Assembly: GCA_900539325.1 (NCBI GenBank)
Contig: UQCC01000001.1
Span: 186,001 to 250,000, forward strand
Reading direction: 5' to 3'
Source of the DNA: an uncultured Eubacterium sp.
GTDB taxonomy: Bacteria > Bacillota > Clostridia > Oscillospirales > Acutalibacteraceae
DNA length: 64,000 bases
The notes beneath the pieces were generated by a model, which did not search any database, was not told the DNA's origin, and worked only from the letters and a program-made list of their open reading frames with translations. A program made the translations under genes and the position numbers. Position 1 is the first letter of the stretch. Every line of letters starts with the position of its first letter. Below are positions 45,066 to 54,901 of this stretch, in pieces.

Positions 45066-46880
45066 TTATTCTACTGTAACAACTTTTGCCAGGTTTCTCG
45101 GTTTGTCAACATCAAGTCCCTTGTCAGCCGAAACATAATATGCAAGCAGTTGCATTGCAACAACAGCCGGAATTGCCATAAAGTCGTCATTGAGATTTGG
45201 CAAAACAAAATCAGGCTTGATGTCTTTTGTTTGAAGTCCGTCTTTTACAAAGCTGATAACCGTTGCTCCTCGTGACTCAACCTCTCTTATGTTCGAGATT
45301 TGCTTTGACATCAATTTTTCTTGCGTAAGCAGAGCAATAACAGGAGTTTTTTTAGTTATCAATGCTATTGTGCCGTGCTTCAATTCGCCCGATGCAAATG
45401 CTTCCGAATGAATGTAGCTGATTTCTTTTAGCTTCAATGACGCTTCAAGCAGAGCAGGGTAGTCAAGTCCTCTGCCAATCATAAATGTGTGCTCCGCAGT
45501 GAGCAAAGATTGTGACAGATGATGAATTTCGTCCTTGCGTTGAAGTATGTCGTCAACGGCTTGCGGGATTTTTTCAAGTTCGTTTACGAAACATCTTGTT
45601 TCATCTTCGTTGAAGCAACCACGCAAAAGCGCAGTTTTTGCAGTAATCAAACAGAATACCGCAACTTGAGTTGTGTACGCCTTTGTTGATGCAACAGCAA
45701 TTTCGGGGCCGGCATTTGTGTAAATGACATTGTCGCTCATCATTGCGATTGATGAGCCTTTGACATTGACAATCGAAAGTGTTTTTGCACCCTTTGATTT
45801 TGCGTATTTCAACGCTTCAAGGGTGTCTATTGTTTCACCGCTTTGCGAAACGCAGATAACAAGCGTTTTGTCGCTTACAATCGGGTCGCAATACATATAC
45901 TCGCTCGCCATATAAACATTTACGGGAACGGCACAGGTCTTTTCAATCAAATGCTTGCCGATGAGTCCTGCGTGCATAGCCGTGCCACAGGCGATAACCG
46001 TGATGTTTTCACATTCCGTAAAAATGCTGTCGTCAACTCCGTCAGCCGAAAAATCAGGCAATCCGTCTTTGATTCTCAAACGGATTGTTTTTTCAATAAC
46101 CTCCGGTTGTTCGCTGATTTCCTTTTCCATATAAAACGGATAGTGTTTCTTGCCCGAATTGTTGATGTCCCAATCAAGTTCAAGCATCTTCACATCAACC
46201 TTGTTGTCCTGAAAATCCCTTACTTCAATACCGTTTTTGCTGATTTCTGCAATAGTCAGTTCAGGCAAAACAAAGTATTCCTTGCTGTATTCGCCGATAG
46301 CCGTGATGTCGGATGCAATGTATGCACCGTCATCATTCACACAGCACACAATAGGACTGACATTTCTGACAGCGTAAATCACATCGGGAATGTCATCAAA
46401 CATAATTCCAAGTGCAAATGTACCCTTAATTTCTCTGACCGCCTTGATGATGGCTTCGCTCGGGTCACTGCCAATGTGGTAGTAATTGTCAATCAAAGCG
46501 GCAACAACTTCGCTGTCCGTCTGGCTTTTTAGCTTGCCTGCAATACCGAGTTGGTTTTTTATTGAAGCATAATTCTCAATAATTCCGTTGTGTACAAGTG
46601 TTACATTGCCGAATTTGTGCGGATGAGAGTTTGAATCGCTCACACCGCCGTGCGTTGCCCATCTTGTATGCCCAATGCCCGTGTTGCCCTTGATGTCCTT
46701 TGATTTTTCATCAAGCCTTTCAACTCTGCCCTCACATTTTGCAACGATAACTTCGTTGAGCGTGTCGTTGAAAACGGCAATACCTGCACTGTCGTAACCT
46801 CTGTATTCCAGGGTTTTAAGCCCTTTGATTAATTTACCTCTTGCGTCTGTATGTCCTGTGTATCCGATAATTCCACACAT
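45066..46880 (-). CDS. glmS: Glutamine--fructose-6-phosphate aminotransferase
   Basis: 604 residues starting at the ATG at 46880, so that after Met removal Cys becomes N-terminal (CGIIGYTG), as required for the glutaminase; GAGGA is correctly spaced for this ATG and not for the one two codons upstream. EYRGYDSAG and GIGHTRWATHGG mark the glutaminase; two SIS domains (CGTAMHAG, SQSGETIDT, AYTTQ) form the isomerase, ending in DKPRNLAKVVTVE. It makes glucosamine-6-phosphate for peptidoglycan. A glmS ribozyme lies in its leader, so GlcN6P should shut expression down. Confidence 0.97.
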   Translation of the reverse strand: MCGIIGYTGHTDARGKLIKGLKTLEYRGYDSAGIAVFNDTLNEVIVAKCEGRVERLDEKSKDIKGNTGIGHTRWATHGGVSDSNSHPHKFGNVTLVHNGIIENYASIKNQLGIAGKLKSQTDSEVVAALIDNYYHIGSDPSEAIIKAVREIKGTFALGIMFDDIPDVIYAVRNVSPIVCCVNDDGAYIASDITAIGEYSKEYFVLPELTIAEISKNGIEVRDFQDNKVDVKMLELDWDINNSGKKHYPFYMEKEISEQPEVIEKTIRLRIKDGLPDFSADGVDDSIFTECENITVIACGTAMHAGLIGKHLIEKTCAVPVNVYMASEYMYCDPIVSDKTLVICVSQSGETIDTLEALKYAKSKGAKTLSIVNVKGSSIAMMSDNVIYTNAGPEIAVASTKAYTTQVAVFCLITAKTALLRGCFNEDETRCFVNELEKIPQAVDDILQRKDEIHHLSQSLLTAEHTFMIGRGLDYPALLEASLKLKEISYIHSEAFASGELKHGTIALITKKTPVIALLTQEKLMSKQISNIREVESRGATVISFVKDGLQTKDIKPDFVLPNLNDDFMAIPAVVAMQLLAYYVSADKGLDVDKPRNLAKVVTVE

Positions 46881-46947
46881 AATCATTCCTCATTTCTTAT
46901 TATAACTGTATGATTAAATCAAAAATTTATACTTAATATTGCTTTGT

Positions 46948-47101
46948 GAAAAAGGATTTGTTGCTTCGTTGCCGAAGTTTTTGCCTTTTTCTTACGCACC
47001 AAAGCGTACGAAAGAGCATCCGCCGAATATTTCGATAACTCTTTTCCTCGTCAACCCATAGGGTTCGGGCGCTAACTGTGGCTGAAAACACAGCCGGCAG
47101 T
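46948..47101 (-). ncRNA. glmS ribozyme-riboswitch
   Basis: Read on the minus strand the leader contains the glmS core: AGCGCCCGAAC, GGGTTGACGAGGAAAAG, TTATCGAAATATTCGGCGGA and TGCTCT, in the order of the published consensus, followed by the P4-type stem GAAAAAGG/CCTTTTTC (edge near 46948). Self-cleavage should occur between A at 47073 and G at 47072. Glucosamine-6-phosphate acts as cofactor, and cleavage leads to mRNA decay. An extra hairpin (P0) lies at 47073-47101. Match is by eye, but the core is nearly invariant. Confidence 0.95.
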
Positions 47102-47221
47102 TTTATATCATCAATAATTAAGTGCAAAATCATCACGCATTAAATTTTCAAGGTGCTATCCTTACGGATAAATACTATTTACCACAAAGAAAAGTAAATG
47201 TCAATCGAATTAACAGTTTGT

Positions 47222-48295
47222 TTATAGAATTATTAATGATTTGGTAACATTAGAGAGGTTTTCCCGTCCTCTCGGAGCAAGATAGCAAACATCTTCAATT
47301 CTTATTCCAAATTTACCCGGAATGTAAATCCCCGGTTCAATTGATGTAACATTGCCTACTTCGTAAGTGTCTTTGCTTCTCGGTGAAGCATTGAATCCCT
47401 CGTGAATTTCAAGACCCACACCGTGTCCGAGTCCGTGCCTGAAATACTGTGCCATATTCTTTTCGTCAAGCACATCATATGCCGCCTTGTAAACATCGGC
47501 ACACTTAACACCTGCGTTCAAGGCTTTGATTCCCGCAAGCTGAGCTTTGAGTACCAAATCGTATATTTCTTTCATCTCGTCACTTGCACTGCCAACCGCA
47601 ACGGTCCTTGTCATATCACTGTGGTAGCCTTGATAGGTAGCACCAAAGTCAAACAGAACAAATTCGCCGTCTTTTACCGTGTTTTCGCTCGGTACACCGT
47701 GAGGCATAGAAGTTCTTTCGCCTGCAAGCAAAATTGTGTCAAAACTCACTCCGTCAGAGCCTTCTTTTGCCATAAGATAGTCAAAATATGCCGCAAGTTC
47801 TTTTTCTGTCTTGCCCGGCTTAATATGGTTAAGAAGTTCCAAAAATGCCTTTTCGGCAATTTGATTTGCTTTTTTCATCAACACGATTTCTTCGGCTTCT
47901 TTTCTGTTTCGCTCTCTCATAAGCAAGTTGCCGAGTTCAACCATTTGAGCATCTTTGCAGTGCTCCTTGATGTTTTCAAACGCTTTGAGTGAAATTGTGT
48001 TGCTTTCGTATACAATGCTTTTCGACTTGCTGTCGTTTATGATTTTCTCAAGTTCTTCATAATAGCTTCTCTTGAACTCAATAACTTTAAGTCCCGTTTC
48101 TTTTGCGTGATTTTCGGCAGTTTCGGTATATCTTGAATCAACAAGATGAAAAGCGTCACCGTTATTCAAAATAATAACCATTCCTTCGCTCGGAGAAAAT
48201 CCGCACAGGTAGTGCATATTTGCTTCATCTAAGAGAACAAGTGCATCTGCTCCTTTTCTTTTGAGTATGTTTACGCATTTTTCGATATTTTGCAT
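47222..48295 (-). CDS. Xaa-Pro aminopeptidase/dipeptidase (M24B family)
   Basis: 357 residues. A creatinase N-terminal domain is followed by the pita-bread metallopeptidase domain: VLFDFGATYQGYHSDMTRT has two metal Asp ligands, GLGHGVGLEIHE the His, and TSIEPGIY and GIRIEDV the two Glu. It removes residues N-terminal to proline or splits X-Pro dipeptides. Its start is close to an AGGTGAAAAA site. It lies upstream of the glmS ribozyme on the same strand; whether they share a transcript is unclear. Confidence 0.92.
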   Translation of the reverse strand: MQNIEKCVNILKRKGADALVLLDEANMHYLCGFSPSEGMVIILNNGDAFHLVDSRYTETAENHAKETGLKVIEFKRSYYEELEKIINDSKSKSIVYESNTISLKAFENIKEHCKDAQMVELGNLLMRERNRKEAEEIVLMKKANQIAEKAFLELLNHIKPGKTEKELAAYFDYLMAKEGSDGVSFDTILLAGERTSMPHGVPSENTVKDGEFVLFDFGATYQGYHSDMTRTVAVGSASDEMKEIYDLVLKAQLAGIKALNAGVKCADVYKAAYDVLDEKNMAQYFRHGLGHGVGLEIHEGFNASPRSKDTYEVGNVTSIEPGIYIPGKFGIRIEDVCYLAPRGRENLSNVTKSLIIL

Positions 48296-48416
48296 TTTTT
48301 CACCTCATAAAATATATGTTATCCGTATTATAAAACTTTAAAGATTTTATGTCAATTTATTGACTTTATATTTTTAATATGCTAATTTATTATTAATTAG
48401 TTTTAAGGAGAAGTAT

Positions 48417-49904
48417 ATGGAAAAGTATCTTATCAACCCAAACCAAAGAATTGCAAAAATCAATAAAGATTTGTACGGCCATTTTTCCGAACATCTCGGC
48501 AGATGTATCTATGAGGGCATTTATGTTGGTGAAAACTCAAAAATTCCCAATGTAAACGGTATGAGATGTGATGTTGTAGAGGCACTCAAGGATATGGGTA
48601 TTCCTGTTCTTCGTTGGCCCGGCGGTTGCTTTGCCGATGAATACCATTGGAAAGACGGAATAGGTGATAAATCTCAAAGAAAGAAAATGATTAATACTCA
48701 CTGGGGCGGAGTTGTTGAAGATAATTCATTCGGCACTCACGAATATTTTGAACTTTGCCGTCAACTTGGTTGTGATACCTATGTCAACGGCAATGTCGGA
48801 TCAGGTTCTGTTCGTGAAATGAGCGAGTGGGTAGAATATATGACTTTTGACGGTGTTTCTCCTATGGCTGAACTTCGCAAGAAAAACGGCAGCGAAAAGC
48901 CGTTTAATCTTAAATATTTCGGCGTCGGCAACGAATCTTGGGGTTGCGGCGGAAATATGGACCCGGAATATTACGGTTGCCTTTTTAAGCGTTATAATAC
49001 ATATTGCCGTGATTATGATTCAAATAAGCATATTTCTCGTATTGCCTGCGGACCTAATGTTGATGATTATCATTGGACAAAAGAGGTTATGGACAAGGTT
49101 AAGCACCACGCAAACGGTATTTCGCTTCACTATTACACTATCCCTACCGGTCAATGGCACCATAAAGGCTCTGCAACGGTGTTTGATAAAAAAGAATATG
49201 ATTCAACAATTTGCAAGGCTTACAGAATGGAAGAACTTATTACCAATCACCTTGCAATGATGGACAGTATCAATCCTCAACGCTGGGTTAAACTTATCGT
49301 TGATGAGTGGGGCACTTGGTATGATGTTGAGGAGGGTACAAATCCGGGATTTTTGTATCAGCAAAACACTATGCGTGACGCTATTGTTGCCGGTCTTACT
49401 CTCAATATTTTCAACAAGCATGCCGACAGACTTATGATGGCTAATATTGCTCAAACCGTTAATGTACTTCAGTCTGTTATTCTTACAGACGGTGAAAAAA
49501 TGATTAAAACGCCTACTTATTATGTTTTCAAGATGTATAAGGAACATCAGGAAAATACTCTTGTGGGTTCGTATATCACTACACCGCTTGTAAATTCACC
49601 TAATGATAACAAGGTTTTCCCTCAACTTTGTGAATCTGCTTCAGTTGATGAAAACGGTACAATTTATTCAACGATAACAAACAATTCGTCAACCAAGTCT
49701 GCAAAGATTAAATGTCAAATTGCAGATACAAAGGTTGAAAGTATTACTGCAGAAATCTTAACCGGTGAATGTCATCAAAAGAATGACTTTGACAACGCAG
49801 ACAATGTAAAAACCGTGGAGTTTACCGATTTCAGAAAGCTTAAAGACGGCTTTACTGCTGCAATTCCTGCTTGCAGCGTTGTTAAGTTTGTTATTAATAA
49901 GTGA
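48417..49904 (+). CDS. Alpha-L-arabinofuranosidase, GH51
   Basis: 495 residues, no signal peptide. GH51 motifs are present: [17 protein letters not shown] near the N-terminus, [10 protein letters not shown], the acid/base Glu in GVGNESWG and the nucleophile Glu in VDEWGTWYD. It releases arabinose from arabinan or arabinoxylan oligosaccharides imported into the cell. AAGGAGAAG precedes the ATG. Downstream genes include galacturonate catabolism, so the region fits pectin use. Confidence 0.93.
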   Translation: MEKYLINPNQRIAKINKDLYGHFSEHLGRCIYEGIYVGENSKIPNVNGMRCDVVEALKDMGIPVLRWPGGCFADEYHWKDGIGDKSQRKKMINTHWGGVVEDNSFGTHEYFELCRQLGCDTYVNGNVGSGSVREMSEWVEYMTFDGVSPMAELRKKNGSEKPFNLKYFGVGNESWGCGGNMDPEYYGCLFKRYNTYCRDYDSNKHISRIACGPNVDDYHWTKEVMDKVKHHANGISLHYYTIPTGQWHHKGSATVFDKKEYDSTICKAYRMEELITNHLAMMDSINPQRWVKLIVDEWGTWYDVEEGTNPGFLYQQNTMRDAIVAGLTLNIFNKHADRLMMANIAQTVNVLQSVILTDGEKMIKTPTYYVFKMYKEHQENTLVGSYITTPLVNSPNDNKVFPQLCESASVDENGTIYSTITNNSSTKSAKIKCQIADTKVESITAEILTGECHQKNDFDNADNVKTVEFTDFRKLKDGFTAAIPACSVVKFVINK

Positions 49905-50158
49905 TGGATAATAATTGCAAAAGATGTTTGCTTTTTGAAGCAGGTCAAAATGTTACATACAGTCAAATCCAAGATTATATTAAAACAATAGATGCTTCGG
50001 AAAAGGTGAGCGATGAATTATATAATCATCGTTTGTCTATGTGTAAAAAATGCGACAGCTTGATTTCGGGCATGTGCCTGAAATGCGGCTGTTATGTAGA
50101 GGTTCGAGCAATTTTAAAAAACAAAGATTGTCCGAATTTTGATGATAAAAAATGGTGA
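49904..50158 (+). CDS. Small Cys-rich protein (DUF6171-like)
   Basis: 84 residues from the ATG at 49904, which overlaps the arabinofuranosidase stop by one base (TGATG). Cysteine pairs CKRC, CKKC, MCLKCGCY and the late KDCPNF suggest a bound zinc. The pattern matches the small DUF6171 family of Clostridia and phages as I recall it. Function unknown; position suggests it is simply translated with its neighbours. Confidence 0.65.
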   Translation: MDNNCKRCLLFEAGQNVTYSQIQDYIKTIDASEKVSDELYNHRLSMCKKCDSLISGMCLKCGCYVEVRAILKNKDCPNFDDKKW

Positions 50159-50173
50159 AACGAGGAAATAATT

Positions 50174-50683
50174 ATGCAAAGAATTGCCGAATTTGAAAAA
50201 GTCAGCTTTGAACAATTTGAAAAGGACTGGCTCAAGGCGTATCCCGAAACAGAGAATGTAAAATCAATCTATGACAGTATCAAACTTCCTGTTCGTGCAA
50301 CAGTCGGCTCGGCAGGTTACGATTTTTTTGCACCTACCGATATAACAATCAAAACAGGTGACTCTACTCTTATTCCTACGGGTATCCGTGCAAAAATCAA
50401 CGACGGATGGGTGCTCAGCATTTTCCCTCGCTCGGGTCTTGGCTTTAAGCACAGAGTCGGACTTGATAACACTGTCGGCATAATTGATGCCGATTATTAT
50501 AACTCTTCAAACGAGGGTCATATTATGATTAAACTTTCCTGCACCGCTCACGATGACGGTCACAGCGTTACCGTATCGGCAGGCGACGGATTTTCGCAGG
50601 GTATTTTTACTCAGTTCGGCATTACGATGTCGGATGATGCCGATGGTATTCGTGACGGCGGCTTCGGCTCAACAACAAAATAA
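50174..50683 (+). CDS. dut: dUTP diphosphatase (dUTPase)
   Basis: 169 residues. All five trimeric dUTPase motifs are present: SAGYDFFAP (1), PRSGLG (2), VGLDNTVGIIDADYYN (3), GDGFSQGIF (4) and RDGGFGSTTK (5). It converts dUTP to dUMP and PPi. The N-terminal 35 residues and motif 4 region are a little longer than in minimal forms. Sits between the Cys-rich protein and uxaB on one strand. Confidence 0.93.
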   Translation: MQRIAEFEKVSFEQFEKDWLKAYPETENVKSIYDSIKLPVRATVGSAGYDFFAPTDITIKTGDSTLIPTGIRAKINDGWVLSIFPRSGLGFKHRVGLDNTVGIIDADYYNSSNEGHIMIKLSCTAHDDGHSVTVSAGDGFSQGIFTQFGITMSDDADGIRDGGFGSTTK

Positions 50684-50694
50684 GAAAGCATATT

Positions 50695-51972
50695 ATGGCA
50701 ACAATACTCCAAATCGGCGAAGGCAATTTTCTGTGTGCTTTTGTTGAAGAATACATACAAAACGCTTGTGACAACGGCTATAAAGGTTCGGTGGCAATAT
50801 GTCAGCCGAGAACAAATAACAAAGTCATCAACGCTTTGAACGGTCAAAACAGGATTTATGATATTATTCACAGAGGCAGAATTAACGGCAGAGTTATCGA
50901 TGACAGATGCCGTATCACTTGTGTGTCAGATTGTATAGATACAGTTAACGAAACGGATAGACTTGTTGATACTTTTTGCGGTGATGAACTTCAAATTGTT
51001 GTTTCCAACACTACCGAAGCAGGAATTGCGTTTGTTGAAACAGATAAATGTTCCGATTTTCCGAATGTTTCGTTTCCGGGTAAAATTGCTTATATGCTTT
51101 ATCAAAGATATAAGCAAAATAAAGGCAATTTGGTGTTTTTGCCGGTTGAACTTATAGAAAATAACGGTATTGAACTTAAAAATTGTATACTTAAATATGC
51201 AAAGCTTTGGGACTTCAACGAAGATTTTACGGATTATGTTAATACAAAATGCCATTTTTGTAACACACTTGTTGACAGAATCGTAACCGGTCATAATCAA
51301 AACGATGCAGACCCTTGCAGTGTGACCTGTGAGCCGTACAGATTATTTATTATAGATGCAGACGATTATGCAAAATCCGTGTTGCCTTTTAATGACGATA
51401 CGGTTGTATTTACCGATAATATTGCTAATTACAGAACCCGCAAGGTTCGTATACTTAACGGTGTCCACACATCAACCGTCTTGGGTGCTTATCTTAAAGG
51501 CTTTGACATTGTTCGTGATATGGTAAATGACGATTATTTTAAGTCATACATTTCTGATATTTTGGAGGAAATTTATCCTACAATTTCGCTTGATAAAGCT
51601 GTTCTTGAGGAATACGCAAACAGTGTTTTGGAAAGATTCAATAATCCGTTTATTGACCACAAGCTTCTTGATATTTCACTTAATTCGGTTGCAAAGTTTA
51701 AAGCAAGGGTTTTGCCGTCAATTCTTGATTATGCAAAAATCAACGGCACCGCTCCGATAAATCTTTCAAAATCACTTGCTTATCTTATCGCTTTTTATAA
51801 TCACAAAAGTGTAAGAGAATACGAAGTACACGACAGCAAAACCGTGCTTTTGTTCTTTGAAGGCAAGCCGAGTATATCCGATGTGCTTGATAATACCGAT
51901 TTTTGGGGCGTAAAGTTAACCGAAATTCCTAATATGAAAAATGTTGTTGAGAAATTTTACAATGAAATCTAA
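50695..51972 (+). CDS. uxaB: Tagaturonate reductase (mannitol dehydrogenase family)
   Basis: 425 residues. The N-terminal Rossmann motif IGEGNFLCAF, IVVSNTTEAGI, and FLPVELIENNG with later RTRKVRILNGVHTS match polyol dehydrogenases of the UxaB type. It reduces D-tagaturonate to D-altronate with NADH, the second step of galacturonate breakdown. The end overlaps uxaA by 11 bp, the enzyme for the next step, which supports UxaB over mannitol or fructuronate dehydrogenases. Confidence 0.88.
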   Translation: MATILQIGEGNFLCAFVEEYIQNACDNGYKGSVAICQPRTNNKVINALNGQNRIYDIIHRGRINGRVIDDRCRITCVSDCIDTVNETDRLVDTFCGDELQIVVSNTTEAGIAFVETDKCSDFPNVSFPGKIAYMLYQRYKQNKGNLVFLPVELIENNGIELKNCILKYAKLWDFNEDFTDYVNTKCHFCNTLVDRIVTGHNQNDADPCSVTCEPYRLFIIDADDYAKSVLPFNDDTVVFTDNIANYRTRKVRILNGVHTSTVLGAYLKGFDIVRDMVNDDYFKSYISDILEEIYPTISLDKAVLEEYANSVLERFNNPFIDHKLLDISLNSVAKFKARVLPSILDYAKINGTAPINLSKSLAYLIAFYNHKSVREYEVHDSKTVLLFFEGKPSISDVLDNTDFWGVKLTEIPNMKNVVEKFYNEI

Positions 51973-53431
51973 ATTTATTAAAATTAACGAAGCGGATAAT
52001 GTTGCCGTTGCACTTGAAGATATTGAAGCCGGTTATACAGAAAATAATTTGACCGCCCTTGATAATATTCCTTTTGCTCATAAGATTTTGCTTGAAGATT
52101 TAAAAGTAGGAGATGATGTAATCAAATACGGTTATCCGATAGGTCATGTTGACCGTGATTTAAAAAAGGGAAGTTATATTCACTCACACAACCTTAAAAC
52201 AAACTTGTCCGATAAACTCGAATATTCGTTTTTGCATAACAATAAATATTTACCGAAAAAAAGCGACCTCACTTTTAACGGATATGTCAGAAAAGACGGC
52301 AAGGTCGGCATAAGAAATGAAATCTGGATTATCCCTACGGTAGGTTGCGTAAATAAAACAGCTACCGAACTTGAAAAACGCTTTTCAAATATCGGTCAGG
52401 GCTGTGACGGCGTGTATGCTTTTACACACCAATTCGGTTGCAGTCAACTCGGTGACGACCAGGAAAACACTCGAAAAGTTCTTGCCGCTCTCGCTCATCA
52501 TCCAAATGCAGGCGGTGTGCTTATTGTTTCTCTCGGATGTGAAAATACAAATTTGAGCGTTTTCAAAGAATATCTCGGTGATGTTGACGAAAACCGTGTA
52601 AAATTTATGGTTTGCCAAGATGTTACCGATGAAATTGAAGAGGGAACAAGGCTCATTAAAGAGATATATGATGTAATTAAAAATGATGAAAGACAACCTG
52701 TAAATATTGACAAACTTGTTGTAGGCTATAAATGCGGCGGCTCGGATGCTTTTTCGGGTATGACTGCAAACGCACTTTGCGGTGTAATAAACGACCGCCT
52801 TACCTCATACGGTGCAACAACGATTCTTACCGAAGTTCCCGAGATGTTCGGTGCAGAACAAATCTTGATGGAACGAAGTGAAAACGAAACCGTTTTCAAT
52901 AAGCAAGTTGATATGATAAACGGATTTAAGGATTATTTTTATTCTCACGGTGTTGTGTGCTATGAAAATCCGTCACCGGGCAATCGCGACGGCGGAATTA
53001 CAACCCTTGAAGAAAAATCGCTCGGTTGTGTTCAAAAAGGCGGTAAAAGCATAGTAACCGATGTTTTGAAGTACGGTGAGAGTGTACATAAAAACGGACT
53101 TAATCTTTTGAACGGTCCGGGCAACGATATTGTTTCGGTAACAAATCTTGTTTGTGCAGGATGTCAGGTTATTTTGTTCACAACGGGCAGAGGCACTTCA
53201 CTCGGTGCGGCTGTGCCTACAATCAAAATTTCTTCAAATTCTGCACTTTTTGGAAGAAAAGCCAATTGGATTGATTTTAACGCAGGCGAGCTTATTAACG
53301 GAATAGGCTTTGATATTCTTGCCGATGAACTTCAAAACAAGTTGATATCCGTTCTTAACGGCGAAAAGACAAAAAATGAATTGAACAATTATCGTGATAT
53401 ATCTGTTTTTAAGGACGGAGTTATAATGTAG
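51962..53431 (+). CDS. uxaA: Altronate dehydratase
   Basis: 489 residues from the ATG at 51962; an upstream start at 51941 would lie inside uxaB without a better site. An N-terminal SAF domain (about 1-90, with VALEDIEAGY and YPIGHV) is joined to the large dehydratase domain: GYVRKDGKVGIRNEIW, HQFGCSQLGDD, YKCGGSDAFSG. It dehydrates D-altronate to 2-keto-3-deoxygluconate using Fe2+/Mn2+. With uxaB it forms the galacturonate branch. Confidence 0.92.
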   Translation: MKSKFIKINEADNVAVALEDIEAGYTENNLTALDNIPFAHKILLEDLKVGDDVIKYGYPIGHVDRDLKKGSYIHSHNLKTNLSDKLEYSFLHNNKYLPKKSDLTFNGYVRKDGKVGIRNEIWIIPTVGCVNKTATELEKRFSNIGQGCDGVYAFTHQFGCSQLGDDQENTRKVLAALAHHPNAGGVLIVSLGCENTNLSVFKEYLGDVDENRVKFMVCQDVTDEIEEGTRLIKEIYDVIKNDERQPVNIDKLVVGYKCGGSDAFSGMTANALCGVINDRLTSYGATTILTEVPEMFGAEQILMERSENETVFNKQVDMINGFKDYFYSHGVVCYENPSPGNRDGGITTLEEKSLGCVQKGGKSIVTDVLKYGESVHKNGLNLLNGPGNDIVSVTNLVCAGCQVILFTTGRGTSLGAAVPTIKISSNSALFGRKANWIDFNAGELINGIGFDILADELQNKLISVLNGEKTKNELNNYRDISVFKDGVIM

Positions 53432-53498
53432 TTCTTGTTTTTGTCGGCTTTTAGTGGTATATTAGCATTTGATTATTTAGTTATTTAAAGGTGAAATG

Positions 53499-54890
53499 AT
53501 GGGATTTTTGGGTAAACGATTAAAAGAAGCAACGGGTCTTAATATTATTATCGTCGGTTGCGGGGTTGTAGGCACAGCTCTTGTTGAACAGCTTGTGCTT
53601 GAAAACCACGACATTACCGTTGTTGACACCTCTCCTCAAAAGGTGCAAAAAATAACGGATATGTATGATGTTATGGGTGTTGTAGGCAACGGTGCATCAT
53701 TCAGCGTTCAAAAGGACGCCGGTATTATAGATGCCGACCTTATTATCGCCGTAACGGATTCGGACGAACTCAATCTTCTTTGCTGCACTGTTGCTTCCCG
53801 TGTCGGTCACTGTGCAACCATCGCAAAGGTTCGTAATCCCGAATATTCGCACGAACTTAATCATATCAAGGACAAACTCGGTCTTGCAATGATTGTAAAT
53901 CCCGAATATGAAGCTTCACGAGAAATATACAAAATTCTTTGCCTGCCAACCGCTCTTGAGGTCACATCATTTGCTCACGGCAAAGCAGACCTTGTAAAAA
54001 TCAGAATACCGCACGGTAATATACTTGACGGTATGACTCTTGCACAACTCGGTAAAAGCACAAACGATGTTCTTATCTGCGGTGTTGAAAGAGATAAACA
54101 AATATACATTCCAACAGGTGATTTCGAACTTAAAGCAGGGGATATGATTTCTTTTGTTGCTCCGGCGAAAAAGGTTTCGGACTTCTTTAAACATATCGGT
54201 TTTAAAACGAATAAGGTAAAGAATACGATGATTATCGGCGGCGGTGACGCAGGATATTATCTTGCAAAACGCCTTTCGGATAACGGCATTGATGTTTGCC
54301 TTATTGATAAAGATAAGGAAAGATGCGAAGAGATTGCCACCTTGCTTCCAAAGGTTGTCGTAATCAACGGCAACGGTGTTGATGAAGATTTGCTTACCGA
54401 AGAGGGCATACAAAGTGCCGAGTCTTTTGTGACTCTCACAGGTTCGGATGAGGAAAATATTCTTCTTACCGTTCATGCAAAACAGTTTTCAAATGCCAAG
54501 CTTGTTACAAAGATTAATAAAATCAGGTTTAAGGACGCTATCAATAATCTTGATATAGGCTCGGTTATCTATCCTCGTTATATAACAAGTGAAGCCATTA
54601 TTGCTTATGTCAGAGCAAAGAATGCTTCAAAAGGTTCAAATGTAGAAACCCTTTATCATTTATTTGACCACAGGGTTGAGGCGGTTGAATTTAAAATAGA
54701 CAAAGAGTCAAAAGTGACCAACACTCCTATTATGAAACTTAAACTTAAAGATAATCTTCTTATCTGCTTTATTTTCAGAAGAGGTAAGGTTATCATTCCG
54801 TCCGGTCAGGACTGTATTTTGCCGGGTGACAGCGTTATGATTGTAACAACACATACCGGTTTTAACGACATTAGTAATATTCTTGCATAA
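53499..54890 (+). CDS. trkA: Trk K+ uptake regulatory subunit TrkA
   Basis: 463 residues from the second ATG (53499), better spaced from AAAGGTG than the ATG at 53496. Two RCK units are visible: NIIIVGCGVVGTALVEQL opens the first NAD-binding fold and NTMIIGGGDAGYYLAKRL the second, each followed by a TrkA-C domain. It gates the TrkH channel by nucleotide binding. trkH follows after 11 bp. Confidence 0.94.
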   Translation: MGFLGKRLKEATGLNIIIVGCGVVGTALVEQLVLENHDITVVDTSPQKVQKITDMYDVMGVVGNGASFSVQKDAGIIDADLIIAVTDSDELNLLCCTVASRVGHCATIAKVRNPEYSHELNHIKDKLGLAMIVNPEYEASREIYKILCLPTALEVTSFAHGKADLVKIRIPHGNILDGMTLAQLGKSTNDVLICGVERDKQIYIPTGDFELKAGDMISFVAPAKKVSDFFKHIGFKTNKVKNTMIIGGGDAGYYLAKRLSDNGIDVCLIDKDKERCEEIATLLPKVVVINGNGVDEDLLTEEGIQSAESFVTLTGSDEENILLTVHAKQFSNAKLVTKINKIRFKDAINNLDIGSVIYPRYITSEAIIAYVRAKNASKGSNVETLYHLFDHRVEAVEFKIDKESKVTNTPIMKLKLKDNLLICFIFRRGKVIIPSGQDCILPGDSVMIVTTHTGFNDISNILA

Positions 54891-54901
54891 GGATAACATA
54901 T